A stretch of DNA of 64,000 nucleotides from Hyphomicrobiaceae bacterium (GCA_020638055.1 JACKJH010000005.1:222373-286372); one strand, 5' to 3'; counted from the first letter of the stretch, positions 17,967 through 27,982 are shown. Numbers and translations are program-made. The notes: generated by a model from the sequence alone, not told the origin.

Positions 17967-18436
17967 TCCGCCGCCAATTCCACTTTCTGACCGGCGCGCT
18001 TGAGCGCCTGGCGCGAAGCCAGTTTCTCTGGCGGTATGCCGTCCAAAACTTCATCGAGACTGACGCTCCACAAGAACGCCGCGATATGGCCGCCCAGTCC
18101 GGACCAGAGCTTATGAGTCAGGCACCGCTCCTCTCCCAGACAACCAAGGCCACCGTCCATGCAGCGGGTCATGCGCGTTTCTTCTTCCACCGCTGCCATG
18201 ATCTCACCGACCGCAATTTCCCGGGGAGAACGTCCGAGGCGGTAGCCGCCTGTTCGCCCGCGCAGGCTTTCCACCAGGCCCGCACGCCGCAGCCTGAGAA
18301 AAATCTGTTCCAGATAGGACAAAGAAAGTTGCTGGCGCTCGGCGATCTGCGAAAGCGGAACCGCTGCATCGCTTTGATGCTTGGCAAGATCTGCCATTGC
18401 CATCACCGCGTACCGGCCTTTGGTATTCAACTCCAC
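17963..18436 (-). CDS. iscR: Rrf2-family Fe-S sensing regulator (IscR-like)
   Basis: A 157-residue winged-helix repressor/activator that senses Fe-S supply. The N-terminal NTKGRYAVMAMADLAKH and the recognition helix region SLSYLEQIFLRLRRAGLVESLRGRTGGYRLGR are typical Rrf2. Three cysteines (Cys92, Cys99, Cys105) followed by His108 match the [2Fe-2S] ligands of IscR. As first gene of the suf operon it most likely controls its own promoter and cluster assembly. Start GTG at 18436 was chosen by family length; AGGG lies upstream at a usable distance. Confidence 0.88.
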   Translation of the reverse strand: MELNTKGRYAVMAMADLAKHQSDAAVPLSQIAERQQLSLSYLEQIFLRLRRAGLVESLRGRTGGYRLGRSPREIAVGEIMAAVEEETRMTRCMDGGLGCLGEERCLTHKLWSGLGGHIAAFLWSVSLDEVLDGIPPEKLASRQALKRAGQKVELAAE

Positions 18437-18953
18437 GACAACACCTGCCCTTCGTTGACATATCCGGCCCAACAAGAAATGAGGCCTTCGACCTGCGAAA
18501 CAGCGTTTCGCGTGATCGGACTTGCATTCGACACTGCCGGATGTGCTAGAAAGCGCGACTTGAAGGGTTGTCCGACGCACGTACCGGTAGTTTCGAACCA
18601 TTCTAAAAACGTGCGGGAGACTATGAAATTCCGATTGGTGTAGTCAAGTATTTAGCGCGGCCATTGTTGTATTTGTCGCAACACGCACATGCGGCTCGGC
18701 CCGGCCTATGGTTTCAGACCAGCCGACGCCGCGCCGCGAAACATGAAGCGATGCCGGTCTTGCACGGCTTAGTCGGCTGGCAGCGGCATGAAAAATACAG
18801 CGTTCAACCGCGTTAGTGCCCGCAGCGGAGAACAGACACGTGTAAACCGCAAAACGCCGCGCCAGATGGCGCATCCACTGAAATCGCAGCAACGCACTGG
18901 TTCACATTGGCAATCGTCGCAAGCGATGGAACCAGCTCAAACCATGGAAACCT
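18437..18953. other. Divergent intergenic region upstream of suf operon
   Basis: About 500 bases between iscR and the plus-strand hydrolase. It must contain the suf promoter and the control site of the IscR-like protein, but I find no sequence close enough to a known IscR or iron-response operator to mark. Short open frames here have no conserved character. Confidence 0.4.
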
Positions 18954-19727
18954 ATGCCTGAGTTGATCATTAACGGCCCCGAAGGCCGGCGCATCGAGGC
19001 TCGCTATCACCACGAGAGCCGTTCCGACAGCCCCATCGCACTCGTGCTGCACCCGCACCCGCAGTTCGGCGGCACCATGAACAATCAGGTTGTCTACGCG
19101 CTTTACCATACGTTTGCCGCGCGCGGGTTTTCGGTTCTGAGGTTCAATTTCCGCGGCGTAGGCCGCTCGCAGGGCTACTGGGACGGCGGCCCGGGCGAAC
19201 TTGCCGATGCCGCCTGCGCACTGGACTGGCTGCAACTGGTAAAACCGGATGCAAAATATTGCTGGATCGCGGGCGTTTCCTTCGGCACCTGGATTGCGAT
19301 GCAGCTTTTGATGCGCCGGCCCGAAATTGACGGTTTCATCTGCGTCGCCCCACCATCAAACCTTTACGATTTCTCCTTCCTGGCGCCGTGCCCGTCGTCG
19401 GGCCTGATGATCAACGGCGACAAGGACAGGGTTGTGCCGTCCCAATCGGTCGCTGAACTGACCACCAAGCTCAAGACCCAGCGCGGCATAAAAATCGATC
19501 ATGAAATCGTTCCAGGTGCCAACCATTTCTTCCAGGACAAGATCGACGACTTGACCGAGATCGTGGGCGGCTACCTCGACATGCGCCTTGTCAAGGATGC
19601 AGAGGATCGCGAAACCAAACGTCTCAAGGACAAGGACCGCGAACCCCAACGCGCAATCGAACGCTCCAAGGATGTCGCCGAACCAGCAGGAGACGACGAG
19701 GCATCTGAAGACGACGATGACGCATGA
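18954..19727 (+). CDS. Alpha/beta hydrolase with acidic tail
   Basis: A 257-residue hydrolase. Residues 1-210 form the enzyme: LVLHPHPQFGGTMNN, LRFNFRGVGRSQG, nucleophile elbow AGVSFGTW (Ser), GDKDRVVP (Asp) and GANHFFQ (His). This subgroup, with HPHP and FRGVGRS, is conserved in Proteobacteria and is of uncertain substrate. The last 45 residues are highly charged, ending in a run of Asp and Glu, and probably disordered. A large hairpin repeat begins 29 bases after its stop codon. Confidence 0.85.
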   Translation: MPELIINGPEGRRIEARYHHESRSDSPIALVLHPHPQFGGTMNNQVVYALYHTFAARGFSVLRFNFRGVGRSQGYWDGGPGELADAACALDWLQLVKPDAKYCWIAGVSFGTWIAMQLLMRRPEIDGFICVAPPSNLYDFSFLAPCPSSGLMINGDKDRVVPSQSVAELTTKLKTQRGIKIDHEIVPGANHFFQDKIDDLTEIVGGYLDMRLVKDAEDRETKRLKDKDREPQRAIERSKDVAEPAGDDEASEDDDDA

Positions 19728-19755
19728 GTTCAAGTCCAGAGCGCACGACGCTCTA

Positions 19756-19936
19756 GCCCGCCTTTCTCACGATGGTATGGCCGGCACGGAGGTGAAAATG
19801 ATGACCGGCCAGGAGAGCCGTGCAGTTCGATGTGGTGCATCGGGCAAACGGCACGACACAGACTGTCATCATTTTCACCCCGCCCTGCGGGTCGTGCCAG
19901 CACGATGACGGCAGTGCCCTCGTGAGAAAGGCGGGC
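19756..19936. repeat. Long hairpin repeat, copy 1
   Basis: The ends (19756-19772 and 19920-19936) are perfect 17-bp inverted repeats with core CGCCTTTCTCAC. Inside, a second complementary pair around GTGAAAATGATGA (about 19791-19803) and its complement (about 19866-19877) deepens the hairpin. Much of the same sequence recurs near 41.5 kb. No open frame with coding character spans it. Confidence 0.8.
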
Positions 19937-19972
19937 TAAGATAGGCTGCTGTGTCTTGAGTTATGCGTTTTT

Positions 19973-21076
19973 TCAGGGGTGGGCGATCACGCCTCCAGTG
20001 ATCGGCATGGTGACACCTGTTGTGCTGGGATAGCTGAGCGGCAATCCGTTCAGCGCTCGCACGGCAAGGTAGGCCCACGCCTCCGCCTCGACGCTGTCGC
20101 CGTTGAGCCCCAGAGCCTCAATCGGCACCACCGCATTTTCGACGCGCTCGGCCAAGCGGGTCATGATCGCCCTGTTCTTGCGTCCACCGCCCGAGACCAC
20201 CCACACCTCAGGCTCGGCGGGAAAATGCTCGCGGGCACGGGCGACGCCCTCGACTGTCAGCGCCGCCAGTGTTGCTGCACCCTCGGTGAGCGAAAGCGCC
20301 GAATAAGGAGCCAGCGAGAACGCATCCCGGTCAAGCGACTTGGGCGGGGGCGCGGCAAAAAACGGCGCCAGCAGCGCATCGTGCAATAGCGCCTCGTCAA
20401 CGGTACCGTTGAGCGCGGTTTCGCCATCAGCGTCATAAGCGGCCCCTGAATGCAGGAGCATCCAATCATCGAGAAGCGCATTACCCGGCCCGGTGTCAAA
20501 GGCGACAAGGTCGCCCTCAAGTCCGACATAGGTGACATTTGCAACGCCGCCAATGTTGACGAATGCCACCGGGCGTTTACCCAGTTTGAGCGCCAGCGCC
20601 TTATGATAAACGGGTGCCATGGGCGCACCCTCCCCACCTGCGCTAACGTCAGCGGCGCGCATATCATAAACAACTGCTATTCCGGTCAGCCGCGCAAGAC
20701 GCGCGCCATCGCCCAACTGCACCGTCAGCCGTGTTTGCGGCGCGTGGTAGACGGTGTGACCGTGGAAGCCGATGACGTCGATTTCCGCGCGATCAAGCTG
20801 AATGTCCTCAAGAAACTGGGATACAGCCTCTGCATGGAGGTCCGTCAGGTATTGTTCGGCAATCTTCAAAACACCTGGTCTGGCGTTCCGGTCCCGCAAA
20901 TCTTTGGCCAATGCGACGGCCTCTGCAAGACGCCGCCTGAAGGCATCAGAATAAGGAAACGTAAAAGAGGGCCCGCGCCGTAGTTCGTTTTCGCCATCCG
21001 ACTCTATCAATGCCACGTCGATTCCATCCATCGACGTGCCACTCATCAATCCGATTGCCCGCTTGAGCTTGCCCAA
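19973..21076 (-). CDS. anmK: Anhydro-N-acetylmuramic acid kinase
   Basis: A 367-residue cytoplasmic kinase that phosphorylates and opens anhydro-N-acetylmuramic acid released during peptidoglycan turnover. The N-terminal phosphate loop is IGLMSGTSMDGIDVALI; further marks are IGFHGHTVYHAP, NIGGVANVTYV, FDTGPGNALLDDW and VSGGGRKNRAIM. Start TTG at 21076 was chosen because GAGG stands eight bases before it and the family starts here; no ATG in frame precedes IGLMSGT closely. It diverges from tyrS, an arrangement common in Rhizobiales. Confidence 0.92.
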   Translation of the reverse strand: MGKLKRAIGLMSGTSMDGIDVALIESDGENELRRGPSFTFPYSDAFRRRLAEAVALAKDLRDRNARPGVLKIAEQYLTDLHAEAVSQFLEDIQLDRAEIDVIGFHGHTVYHAPQTRLTVQLGDGARLARLTGIAVVYDMRAADVSAGGEGAPMAPVYHKALALKLGKRPVAFVNIGGVANVTYVGLEGDLVAFDTGPGNALLDDWMLLHSGAAYDADGETALNGTVDEALLHDALLAPFFAAPPPKSLDRDAFSLAPYSALSLTEGAATLAALTVEGVARAREHFPAEPEVWVVSGGGRKNRAIMTRLAERVENAVVPIEALGLNGDSVEAEAWAYLAVRALNGLPLSYPSTTGVTMPITGGVIAHP

Positions 21077-21193
21077 ATCATCCAACCTCGTGCATGGTGC
21101 CCTCGATTCCCGCGACCCTATACCAAACCTTGCTCCCACGCCCGAACGATTTGCGAAAATCCTGGCCAGGACTACCGACCGACGACGAGACAC

Positions 21194-22450
21194 ATGAACA
21201 AATTCAAGTCCGATTTCCTCAACGTTCTTAATCAACGCGGCTTTATACACCAGTGCTCGGACGAGTCCGGCATCGACCAGCTCGCCGTAAAGGGGGAACT
21301 GGTCGCATATGCCGGTTACGATGCCACAGCGCCATCTCTGCACATTGGCCATTTGACGACAATCATGATGCTGCACTGGCTGCAGGAGACGGGAGCTGGC
21401 AAGCCCATCGCCCTGACCGGCGGCGGCACGACCCGCGTCGGCGACCCCTCCGGCAAGGACGAGACGCGTCAGATGCGCTCGATCGAGGAAATCGAAGCCA
21501 ACGCCCTTTCCATGAAGTCCGGTATCGAACGGTTGCTCAAGTTCGGCAATGGAGCGACCGACGCCGTCATGGTCGACAACGCGGAATGGCTGGCAAAGCT
21601 CAACTATATTTCCTTCCTGCGCGATGTCGGCCGCCACTTCTCGATCAATCGCATGCTAACGATGGATTCGGTTCGCCTGCGCCTGGAGCGTGAGCAGGAG
21701 CTGTCATTCATTGAGTTCAATTACATGCTCCTGCAGTCCTATGACTTTGTCGAACTCAACCGGCGCTATGGCTGCAACATGCAGCTTGGTGGCTCCGATC
21801 AGTGGGGCAACATCGTCATGGGGATTGATTTGGGCCGGCGCATGGGAACCCAGCAACTGTTCGGTTTGACATGCCCGCTGCTGCTGACCTCCGCCGGAGT
21901 AAAAATGGGTAAAACAGCGGCTGGCGCCGTCTGGCTCAACGAGGATCAACTTTCCGCTTATGACTATTGGCAGTTCTGGCGCAATGTCGAGGACGCAGCG
22001 GTTTCCAACCTGCTCAAGCGGTTCACCACCTTGCCGATGTCTGAAATCGAGCGTTTGAATAATCTCGGCGGAAACGAGATCAACGAAGCAAAAAAGGTGC
22101 TGGCAACCGAAGCCACGGCCATGATGCATGGACGGAAAAAGGCCGAAGGCGCTGCCGAAACCGCGCGCAAGACTTTTGAAGCCGGACAGCTTTCTGCAGA
22201 CCTGCCCACGGTTGAAATTTCCAAAAGCGATCTTGCCGTTGGCATGGGTGTATTGGGCGCGTTCGTCACCGCCGGACTTGTCGCATCAAACAGCGAGGCA
22301 CGCCGCCAGATCAAAGGCGGTGGCGCCAAAGTCAATGACACCGTAATTGCAGATGAAAAACTCACCCTCTCGGACACCAACCTCACCGGCGAGGGCGTCA
22401 TCAAGCTTTCACTTGGCAAGAAAAAGCATGTGTTGTTGAAGCCTGTATAG
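21194..22450 (+). CDS. tyrS: Tyrosyl-tRNA synthetase
   Basis: A 418-residue class I aminoacyl-tRNA synthetase that loads tyrosine on tRNA. The tyrosine pocket YAGYDATAPSLHIGH contains the HIGH motif; GGTTRVGDPSGKDETR, QLGGSDQWGNI and KMGKTAAGAVWL (KMSKS equivalent) follow. The C-terminal 70 residues are an S4 RNA-binding domain (SEARRQIKGGGAKVNDTVI). Length is normal. It diverges from anmK and converges on the AsmA-like gene. Confidence 0.96.
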   Translation: MNKFKSDFLNVLNQRGFIHQCSDESGIDQLAVKGELVAYAGYDATAPSLHIGHLTTIMMLHWLQETGAGKPIALTGGGTTRVGDPSGKDETRQMRSIEEIEANALSMKSGIERLLKFGNGATDAVMVDNAEWLAKLNYISFLRDVGRHFSINRMLTMDSVRLRLEREQELSFIEFNYMLLQSYDFVELNRRYGCNMQLGGSDQWGNIVMGIDLGRRMGTQQLFGLTCPLLLTSAGVKMGKTAAGAVWLNEDQLSAYDYWQFWRNVEDAAVSNLLKRFTTLPMSEIERLNNLGGNEINEAKKVLATEATAMMHGRKKAEGAAETARKTFEAGQLSADLPTVEISKSDLAVGMGVLGAFVTAGLVASNSEARRQIKGGGAKVNDTVIADEKLTLSDTNLTGEGVIKLSLGKKKHVLLKPV

Positions 22451-22547
22451 GGGCCGAGCGGGAAAAACCCGGTATTGTGCTGCGGGTGATGCGTGATGAT
22501 CGAAATCGGACTTCGATCGCCCCTTCATCAACACCGCTACGCTGGCC

Positions 22548-25500
22548 TCATTTCCGCTTGGTATCGGAAGACCAGCCGTCGATCGTCGTCCCTGGTGCAG
22601 ATGGCGCATCATCATCGTTCCGCCGCCTGCGTCTTTTCGTATTCGCCGGCGAAACCGCTTGCACTTTAGGTGTGGGGTTCGTCATTTGGAAAATTTCCCG
22701 GAAGATGCCCGGCGCCACCAGTGAAAGCGGATTGACGATCACCTGCGGATCAGACATCGCCCCGGTAATTGCGAACGTAATACCGAAAATGCCTTCACCG
22801 CGCGGCCCTGACAGAATTTGACCTAGCAACGGTATCTGGCCAAAAGCGTTGTTGAGACCCTGCAACGGAATGTAGGTGCCGCCAAGATTGACCTTCGATG
22901 TGTTGAAATCGACCTTGCCCCTGAGCGTACCGCCAAGCAGAGGGCCTTTCATGTAGGCATCGTTCATGACGAATTGACCGTGCCCAGTCGAAAAGGGAAC
23001 GCGCATCGTGTCGAACTGGAAAACTTCGCGCACAACTCTTGTTTTTCCGCCGATCGACGGCCGGCTATCATTCACACCGCTGGAGACAACCTCCGACACA
23101 ATCGGGTCGCCAAGAACGCGAAAGTCCTCAACCCATAACGTTCCAGACTTTTCAGTATCTCCACTTGCGTCGACGTTGAGTTCCAGCCGAACCCGGCCGT
23201 TTTGCATGTTGGGGTAGAAGCCGATCAATTTCAGCGCACGGCCAGCATCTGTCGAATCGGCGCGGATACGCCGCCGGCCTCTGCTGTCGCGATCAAGAAC
23301 CACCGCCAACGGGGCACCCCCGTCATTGAAAGTACCGCGAGCATCAAGCGTTGTCAGCTTGCCATTGCGCGTTTCTATTTTCGCTTTCAACCCTCGCAAC
23401 GACGTTTCCGAGAACCCCAGGACGTTGTCGATCTGCACATCAACATTGACGCCACCCTCGTCACTCTCAGCACGACCTCCATCACCGCGTCCAAGTGTGA
23501 ACAAGGATCTGAAATAGTCGCGACCATCAAGCGTCGAACCTCGAACCTTGATGTCCCAAATACCCTTGGCGCCACGTCGCCCCTGCACGTCGAGCCGAGT
23601 CACGACATTGACCGAAAAATCGGGAAAATAGAATTCCGACAGGCTCCGATCGGCAGCCAGCGCCGCCCAGCCCTCGACTGCAATGTTATCGCCGCCGATA
23701 CGCAGGTTCTGCAGCTCATGTTTTTCGTGCGGTGCCGCGGCAACATCAAACTCCGCAAACGCAGACCTGCCAGGAGCTTTACGCCAACCTATGGCCGGAA
23801 CCCTGAGCTCGGCCCCCGAAAGATCGGCACGCACATGCAGTTTGCGCTGACCGGGCACGGGACCCGGCACAACCTGCAAATCAACCGGCACGACACCGTC
23901 CAAAAGATGATCCAGATCGAAACCCAACTGGCGGCGGTCCGTGTTGTCTAGCGTTGCCGTGATCCGCAACGGTGGCTGACGGTCCTCTGGAGCGCCGAAG
24001 ATGTGTTGCCATGAAATTTTCGCCAGCACACCCTTGACGACGGCTTCACCCTTGGCGTCGATGGCGCCATCGCTGAAGGCAAACGCCATGCTGGCGCCTT
24101 GAACATCATAGGCATCCATGAGGTTCTTGATCCGGCCGTCTTTCAGATGAGCCGAGCCGGTCTTCTTGATCGCCGCGATATCCAACTCGTCTTTCATCGG
24201 AAATTCAAGTGATGTCTCAAGCGTCACTTTGCCGGAAGCGTTCGAAAAGGGGAGTGAATTGGCGTCGATAAGCCGTAGCGGTTCGGCTTGCATTATTTCA
24301 GCGAATGCCATCACTTCAGAGGAGGCCTTGAACGAAAGCTTCGCGTCGGAAATTTCTGCGTTGATGTTGTCCGAAGTGAGTTGTCCGGCGCTGAGCGCGA
24401 TGGTCTCTCCGGAAGGCAACTTCATTTTGCCTTCAGGCATTGTCAGCTCGAAATGGTCGTTTTCGACACCGAGCAGTGCGCGCGGGGATTCCACGGTTGG
24501 CAAAGATAGCGTTGGCTTGAACGCGCTTTGCCCTACCTCCACGACCAGCGATGCGCGTCCATTCGTTGCAACGTCGGAAGGCGCAGAAAAGACACCGGTT
24601 TCTCGCTTGAATTCAAAGCGCTTGATTTCCGCGGAGATGACATTTTCGCCCACCCAGATACGAGATTTCTTTGCCAAACCGGCCGGCCAGACGGCCTTTA
24701 GTGTCTGCGCTGAAAGTGGTGTGGACGCGCCGTGCAAGCGAACCCCGGGGCGATTGGCGTCGACGCTTACTTCTCCGTTCGCGGCAAACGTCGCACCGCC
24801 TGCTGACATCTCTGCTTTTGCAATTTGGATAAGCCCTTGCTTGGTTATGTAGCGACCTTGCAGTGTAAGTCTTTCCAATGCGATCGGCGCAACCGAGAAA
24901 TCCCCCGTTCCCAAAATCCCCTCGGAGGATGCAAGATTGAACGCCCACCCTTCCTTGCCGTCCAACACGTTCGCTTGCGCTTGCCCTTCAAACGTCACAG
25001 AAGCACCTGCTGCCTGCAGCGTGGAAGGTAGGACAGCTATGGCGTGCTTGATCGGATCGTAGGTAAGTTTCACACGGCCGGCGCGCACCGGAATGGGCTC
25101 CAGCCGGCCTGCATCATCGCGAATGAGTATGTTGCCATTCCCAAGACCCACGTCCATATGCACCGCCTCGATGCTTCCATCTGAAGTCATCGCAAGTGTG
25201 ACATCTGCTCCAACGGGTACGTCGACAAAACTCAACAATGTTCCGCCACTGCCAGGATCGAACAGGGCGGCTGGCACGAGGTCGCGCACCGACGCGCGCA
25301 GAGTTGTCTGGCCGCGAACGTCTTCGGTGTAAAAAGCGACCCGCCATGAGCCCCCAGCCGAAGCAACGCTGGCCCGACCCGAAACGACCGAGCGGCCGTC
25401 GCGATGATCGACGTCGATGCTGACCTCAGGCAACTGCCACGTAGTTCGGTGGCCCTGGTTGACGACATGCAAGGTTGCGTCGCGAACACCGAATTCCCTC

Positions 25501-26306
25501 AAGAACCCCGCCCCTGCCGTCCCATGCACGTTTAGCGCGGCACGCTTTAGCAACTTGCCAAAATCAATGGTTTTGAGTTGCTCGGCATTCTGCGCGCCCG
25601 CAGCCTCGGCGGCACCAGGTACTTGACCACTTGCCGGCTCAGCCTGGCTTAACCCGCGCGGCTCCCCCGAAGCCGTCTTTGTGCGATTGCCAGGCTCGCC
25701 GCCGGCAAGGCCCTCGTCGGTTTCTTCTGGCAACGCCGAAAAACTAAGCGCCAGTCCGTCCTGCGGTGCATAGGTCAGATACAATTCCGGCCGGATCAAT
25801 TCGACACGCGACGGCGCCAGTTGCGCCTTCAAAAGCGCCTGGCGGCTGATTTCAAGCGATGCCAGGGGCGCAGATGCGACCACATCGCCGTCAGGCTCGG
25901 AGAAACGTACGTTTTGAAGCCGGAATTCTAACCGATGGCTGTCGGTGAACATGACGATGGCGTCTCCGATGTCAGCAACATATCCATCTAGAGACGCGTT
26001 GATGCTGCGCTCGATCGGCGGCACCAAAAATGACAATGAAATTGGACCGTGCTGCAACCTCACAATTGTGAGCGCAACGCCCAGTGCAAACAGCACAATG
26101 AATGGCACCGCCGCAAACAGGAAAAACCGGGCACCGCGTCCGGCGTGCTTAAGCGCCCTGCGGCCGCGCGTTGCAGGCACCTCTTCATCCCAATGAGACA
26201 CCTCGAATGGTAATGGTTCGACCGGGCGAGCAGGTACAGGCCGGCGCGGCCGCTTAGGCGCCCGCCCCTGCCTTGTCTGGTGTGCATTGTCGCTCAGTTG
26301 CCCCAA
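22548..26306 (-). CDS. AsmA-like/DUF3971 envelope protein (YhdP-related)
   Basis: A 1252-residue protein with a basic, Pro-rich cytoplasmic start, one membrane helix near residues 60-82 (FFLFAAVPFIVLFALGVALTI) and a very large periplasmic part. The central region corresponds to DUF3971 and the C-terminal 200 residues (GALSDPQV-like end, LNVDASGDTEKSGTLWVEDFRVLGDP, LGGTLRGKVDFN) to the AsmA C-terminal domain. Such proteins form long hydrophobic grooves thought to move phospholipids between membranes. A predicted disordered segment (about 210-250) interrupts the N-terminal part. Direct function here is inferred from family only. Confidence 0.83.
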   Translation of the reverse strand: MGQLSDNAHQTRQGRAPKRPRRPVPARPVEPLPFEVSHWDEEVPATRGRRALKHAGRGARFFLFAAVPFIVLFALGVALTIVRLQHGPISLSFLVPPIERSINASLDGYVADIGDAIVMFTDSHRLEFRLQNVRFSEPDGDVVASAPLASLEISRQALLKAQLAPSRVELIRPELYLTYAPQDGLALSFSALPEETDEGLAGGEPGNRTKTASGEPRGLSQAEPASGQVPGAAEAAGAQNAEQLKTIDFGKLLKRAALNVHGTAGAGFLREFGVRDATLHVVNQGHRTTWQLPEVSIDVDHRDGRSVVSGRASVASAGGSWRVAFYTEDVRGQTTLRASVRDLVPAALFDPGSGGTLLSFVDVPVGADVTLAMTSDGSIEAVHMDVGLGNGNILIRDDAGRLEPIPVRAGRVKLTYDPIKHAIAVLPSTLQAAGASVTFEGQAQANVLDGKEGWAFNLASSEGILGTGDFSVAPIALERLTLQGRYITKQGLIQIAKAEMSAGGATFAANGEVSVDANRPGVRLHGASTPLSAQTLKAVWPAGLAKKSRIWVGENVISAEIKRFEFKRETGVFSAPSDVATNGRASLVVEVGQSAFKPTLSLPTVESPRALLGVENDHFELTMPEGKMKLPSGETIALSAGQLTSDNINAEISDAKLSFKASSEVMAFAEIMQAEPLRLIDANSLPFSNASGKVTLETSLEFPMKDELDIAAIKKTGSAHLKDGRIKNLMDAYDVQGASMAFAFSDGAIDAKGEAVVKGVLAKISWQHIFGAPEDRQPPLRITATLDNTDRRQLGFDLDHLLDGVVPVDLQVVPGPVPGQRKLHVRADLSGAELRVPAIGWRKAPGRSAFAEFDVAAAPHEKHELQNLRIGGDNIAVEGWAALAADRSLSEFYFPDFSVNVVTRLDVQGRRGAKGIWDIKVRGSTLDGRDYFRSLFTLGRGDGGRAESDEGGVNVDVQIDNVLGFSETSLRGLKAKIETRNGKLTTLDARGTFNDGGAPLAVVLDRDSRGRRRIRADSTDAGRALKLIGFYPNMQNGRVRLELNVDASGDTEKSGTLWVEDFRVLGDPIVSEVVSSGVNDSRPSIGGKTRVVREVFQFDTMRVPFSTGHGQFVMNDAYMKGPLLGGTLRGKVDFNTSKVNLGGTYIPLQGLNNAFGQIPLLGQILSGPRGEGIFGITFAITGAMSDPQVIVNPLSLVAPGIFREIFQMTNPTPKVQAVSPANTKRRRRRNDDDAPSAPGTTIDGWSSDTKRK

Positions 26307-26621
26307 CCGACCATCTACCCTTTGCGAGCACAGCCTCGTCAGGCCCCTGCTCTAGCTATTCCCGCTGCAAAGAAATGCAACCCGAAGGTATAAAGTGCCC
26401 CGTTTTCAAGCGCGACCCCGAACCATTGGCATCAAGCCGTCACGGACGACCGCCATAGTGGGTTGCAGCATGTTCTCATACGGGATACCCCCGAAGCCGG
26501 GGCTCATACCCAGACGCCCCTGACGCCGGCCTCCCCTCAGCGTCGGATCGTCCTACAGAAAATCGGCTTCGCACGTGCAGATGTGGTCGCCAAAAAACGT
26601 CGAAAGAAAGGCACGCTCTCA
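26307..26621. other. Divergent intergenic region before peroxiredoxin gene
   Basis: Separates the AsmA-like gene from bcp. An open frame extends upstream of bcp from 26463, but it has no conserved content before residue 54. I see no distinct promoter boxes, OxyR-like site or hairpin. Confidence 0.35.
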
Positions 26622-27095
26622 ATGCCCGATATTGGTGCAAAAGCTCCCGATTTTAAGCTCTCAACGGACACCGGCGAAGCCTTGAAACTCAGCAAACTGA
26701 AAGGCGCTCCGGTCGTGCTATTCTTCTATCCCAAGGACGACACTTCGGGGTGCACTGCGGAGGCCAAGGATTTCACTAGGTTGGCTGCCGACTTTGATGC
26801 CGCTGGTGCGCATGTCTTGGGCATATCACCCGACGGCGTTGCCTCCCATGCCAAATTCAAGACCAAGCACGATCTTGGCGTGACGTTGCTGGCGGACGAA
26901 GACAAGACTGTCGTTGAAACCTATGGCGTTTGGGTCGAAAAATCCATGTATGGCCGCAAGTACATGGGCGTCGAGCGATCCACTTTTCTAATTGATGCAA
27001 AAGGCCGTATCTCTGACATTTGGCGCAAGGTCAAAGTGCCCGGACACGCTGAAAAGGTACTTGATGCTGTCAAGGCGCTCGCCAACAATAAGTAA
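26622..27095 (+). CDS. bcp: Thioredoxin-dependent peroxiredoxin (Bcp/PrxQ family)
   Basis: A 157-residue thiol peroxidase that reduces hydrogen peroxide and organic peroxides. The peroxidatic site is FYPKDDTSGCTAEAKDF with the Thr and Cys expected. In many Bcp proteins a resolving Cys lies five residues on; here that position is Lys/Asp, so this is a one-Cys form or uses another partner. KYMGVERSTFLID and the C-terminal WRKVKVPGHAEKVL fit the family. ATG 26622 begins the conserved part and has AAAGG upstream. Confidence 0.92.
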   Translation: MPDIGAKAPDFKLSTDTGEALKLSKLKGAPVVLFFYPKDDTSGCTAEAKDFTRLAADFDAAGAHVLGISPDGVASHAKFKTKHDLGVTLLADEDKTVVETYGVWVEKSMYGRKYMGVERSTFLIDAKGRISDIWRKVKVPGHAEKVLDAVKALANNK

Positions 27096-27430
27096 TTCGA
27101 ACCGCGTGGTCCCGATTACGTTGACCCAATTGCGCTACCCGGATTGTCCTGCAGTGCAGAGTCGCAAAAAAACGGTCGTTTCGCACAACCGCCATTAGCA
27201 CCAGCGGTTGCACGCACCTCACGGCTGGAAAGTCACGTCGCCCCGGAAAGTGGGGCAGTAACACGCTCAAACCGTGACGAATGACCCGCGCCGTGCTAGG
27301 CGGTGAGGTAAGCGGTGTTATCAAACGGCAGTGGCCTTTGTCGTTGGTTGCACCGGCGCATTTTTACCGCCAACGGGCAGACACCCGACGGCCAGTATTT
27401 TACGCGAGTAATGCGGAGGTTGATCGAGTT
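27096..27430. other. Intergenic region between bcp and bactofilin gene
   Basis: No gene is supported here. An open frame from 27281 runs into the bactofilin start but has no conserved content. A short 5-bp GC hairpin near 27240-27256 has no T-run. In relatives a peptidase gene often stands at this spot; none is present. Confidence 0.35.
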
Positions 27431-27982
27431 ATGTTGCCGAATTTCAAAAGAACCGATTCTGAGCCTGGAAAGCCCGCACCCACCGGATCGGCAACACCGG
27501 CTGGTTCTCCAACACCTCCCCGCCCGTCTGCGCCATCCATGCGCGCCGGCGCAGACCGCAGCGCTCCCTCGGTCATCGGCCCTGACCTTATCATCACCGG
27601 CAATTTGACCTCGAAAGGCGAAATGCAGATCGATGGCGAAGTGCAAGGTGATATACGCGCCACCAACCTTATTGTTGGCGAACGCGCGCGGATTACTGGC
27701 ACCATAGTTTCCGAAGAAGCCATTATTCGCGGCCAGGTGATGGGTTCGATCCGGTCCAAGCGGGTGATGATGCAGTCGTCCAGCCACGTCGAGGGCGATG
27801 TTTACCACACCTCGCTGGCAATCGAGCAGGGCGCATACTTCGAAGGCAAGTCACGACGCACAGAAGATCCACTCGCTGGTTTTGCGGCGCCTGGAAGTTC
27901 CCCCGGTCATCAGCCAGCAAACTCCAGACAGGATAATGCGCCAGCCCTACCGCCTGGCGCAGACCAATCGACAACGGGCTGA
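27431..27982 (+). CDS. Bactofilin (polymer-forming cytoskeletal protein)
   Basis: A 183-residue bactofilin. The central region (about 50-140) is the repeating beta-helix: SVIGPDLIITGNLTSKGEMQ, IDGEVQGDI, LIVGERARITGTI, VSEEAIIRGQVMGSI, VMMQSSSHVEGDVY, each rung with the pattern of alternating hydrophobic and Gly residues. Flanking tails rich in Pro, Ser and Gly are disordered, as usual. Bactofilins form filaments at the membrane that localise cell-wall enzymes. ATG 27431 was chosen as the first Met before the conserved LPNFKR start. Confidence 0.9.
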   Translation: MLPNFKRTDSEPGKPAPTGSATPAGSPTPPRPSAPSMRAGADRSAPSVIGPDLIITGNLTSKGEMQIDGEVQGDIRATNLIVGERARITGTIVSEEAIIRGQVMGSIRSKRVMMQSSSHVEGDVYHTSLAIEQGAYFEGKSRRTEDPLAGFAAPGSSPGHQPANSRQDNAPALPPGADQSTTG

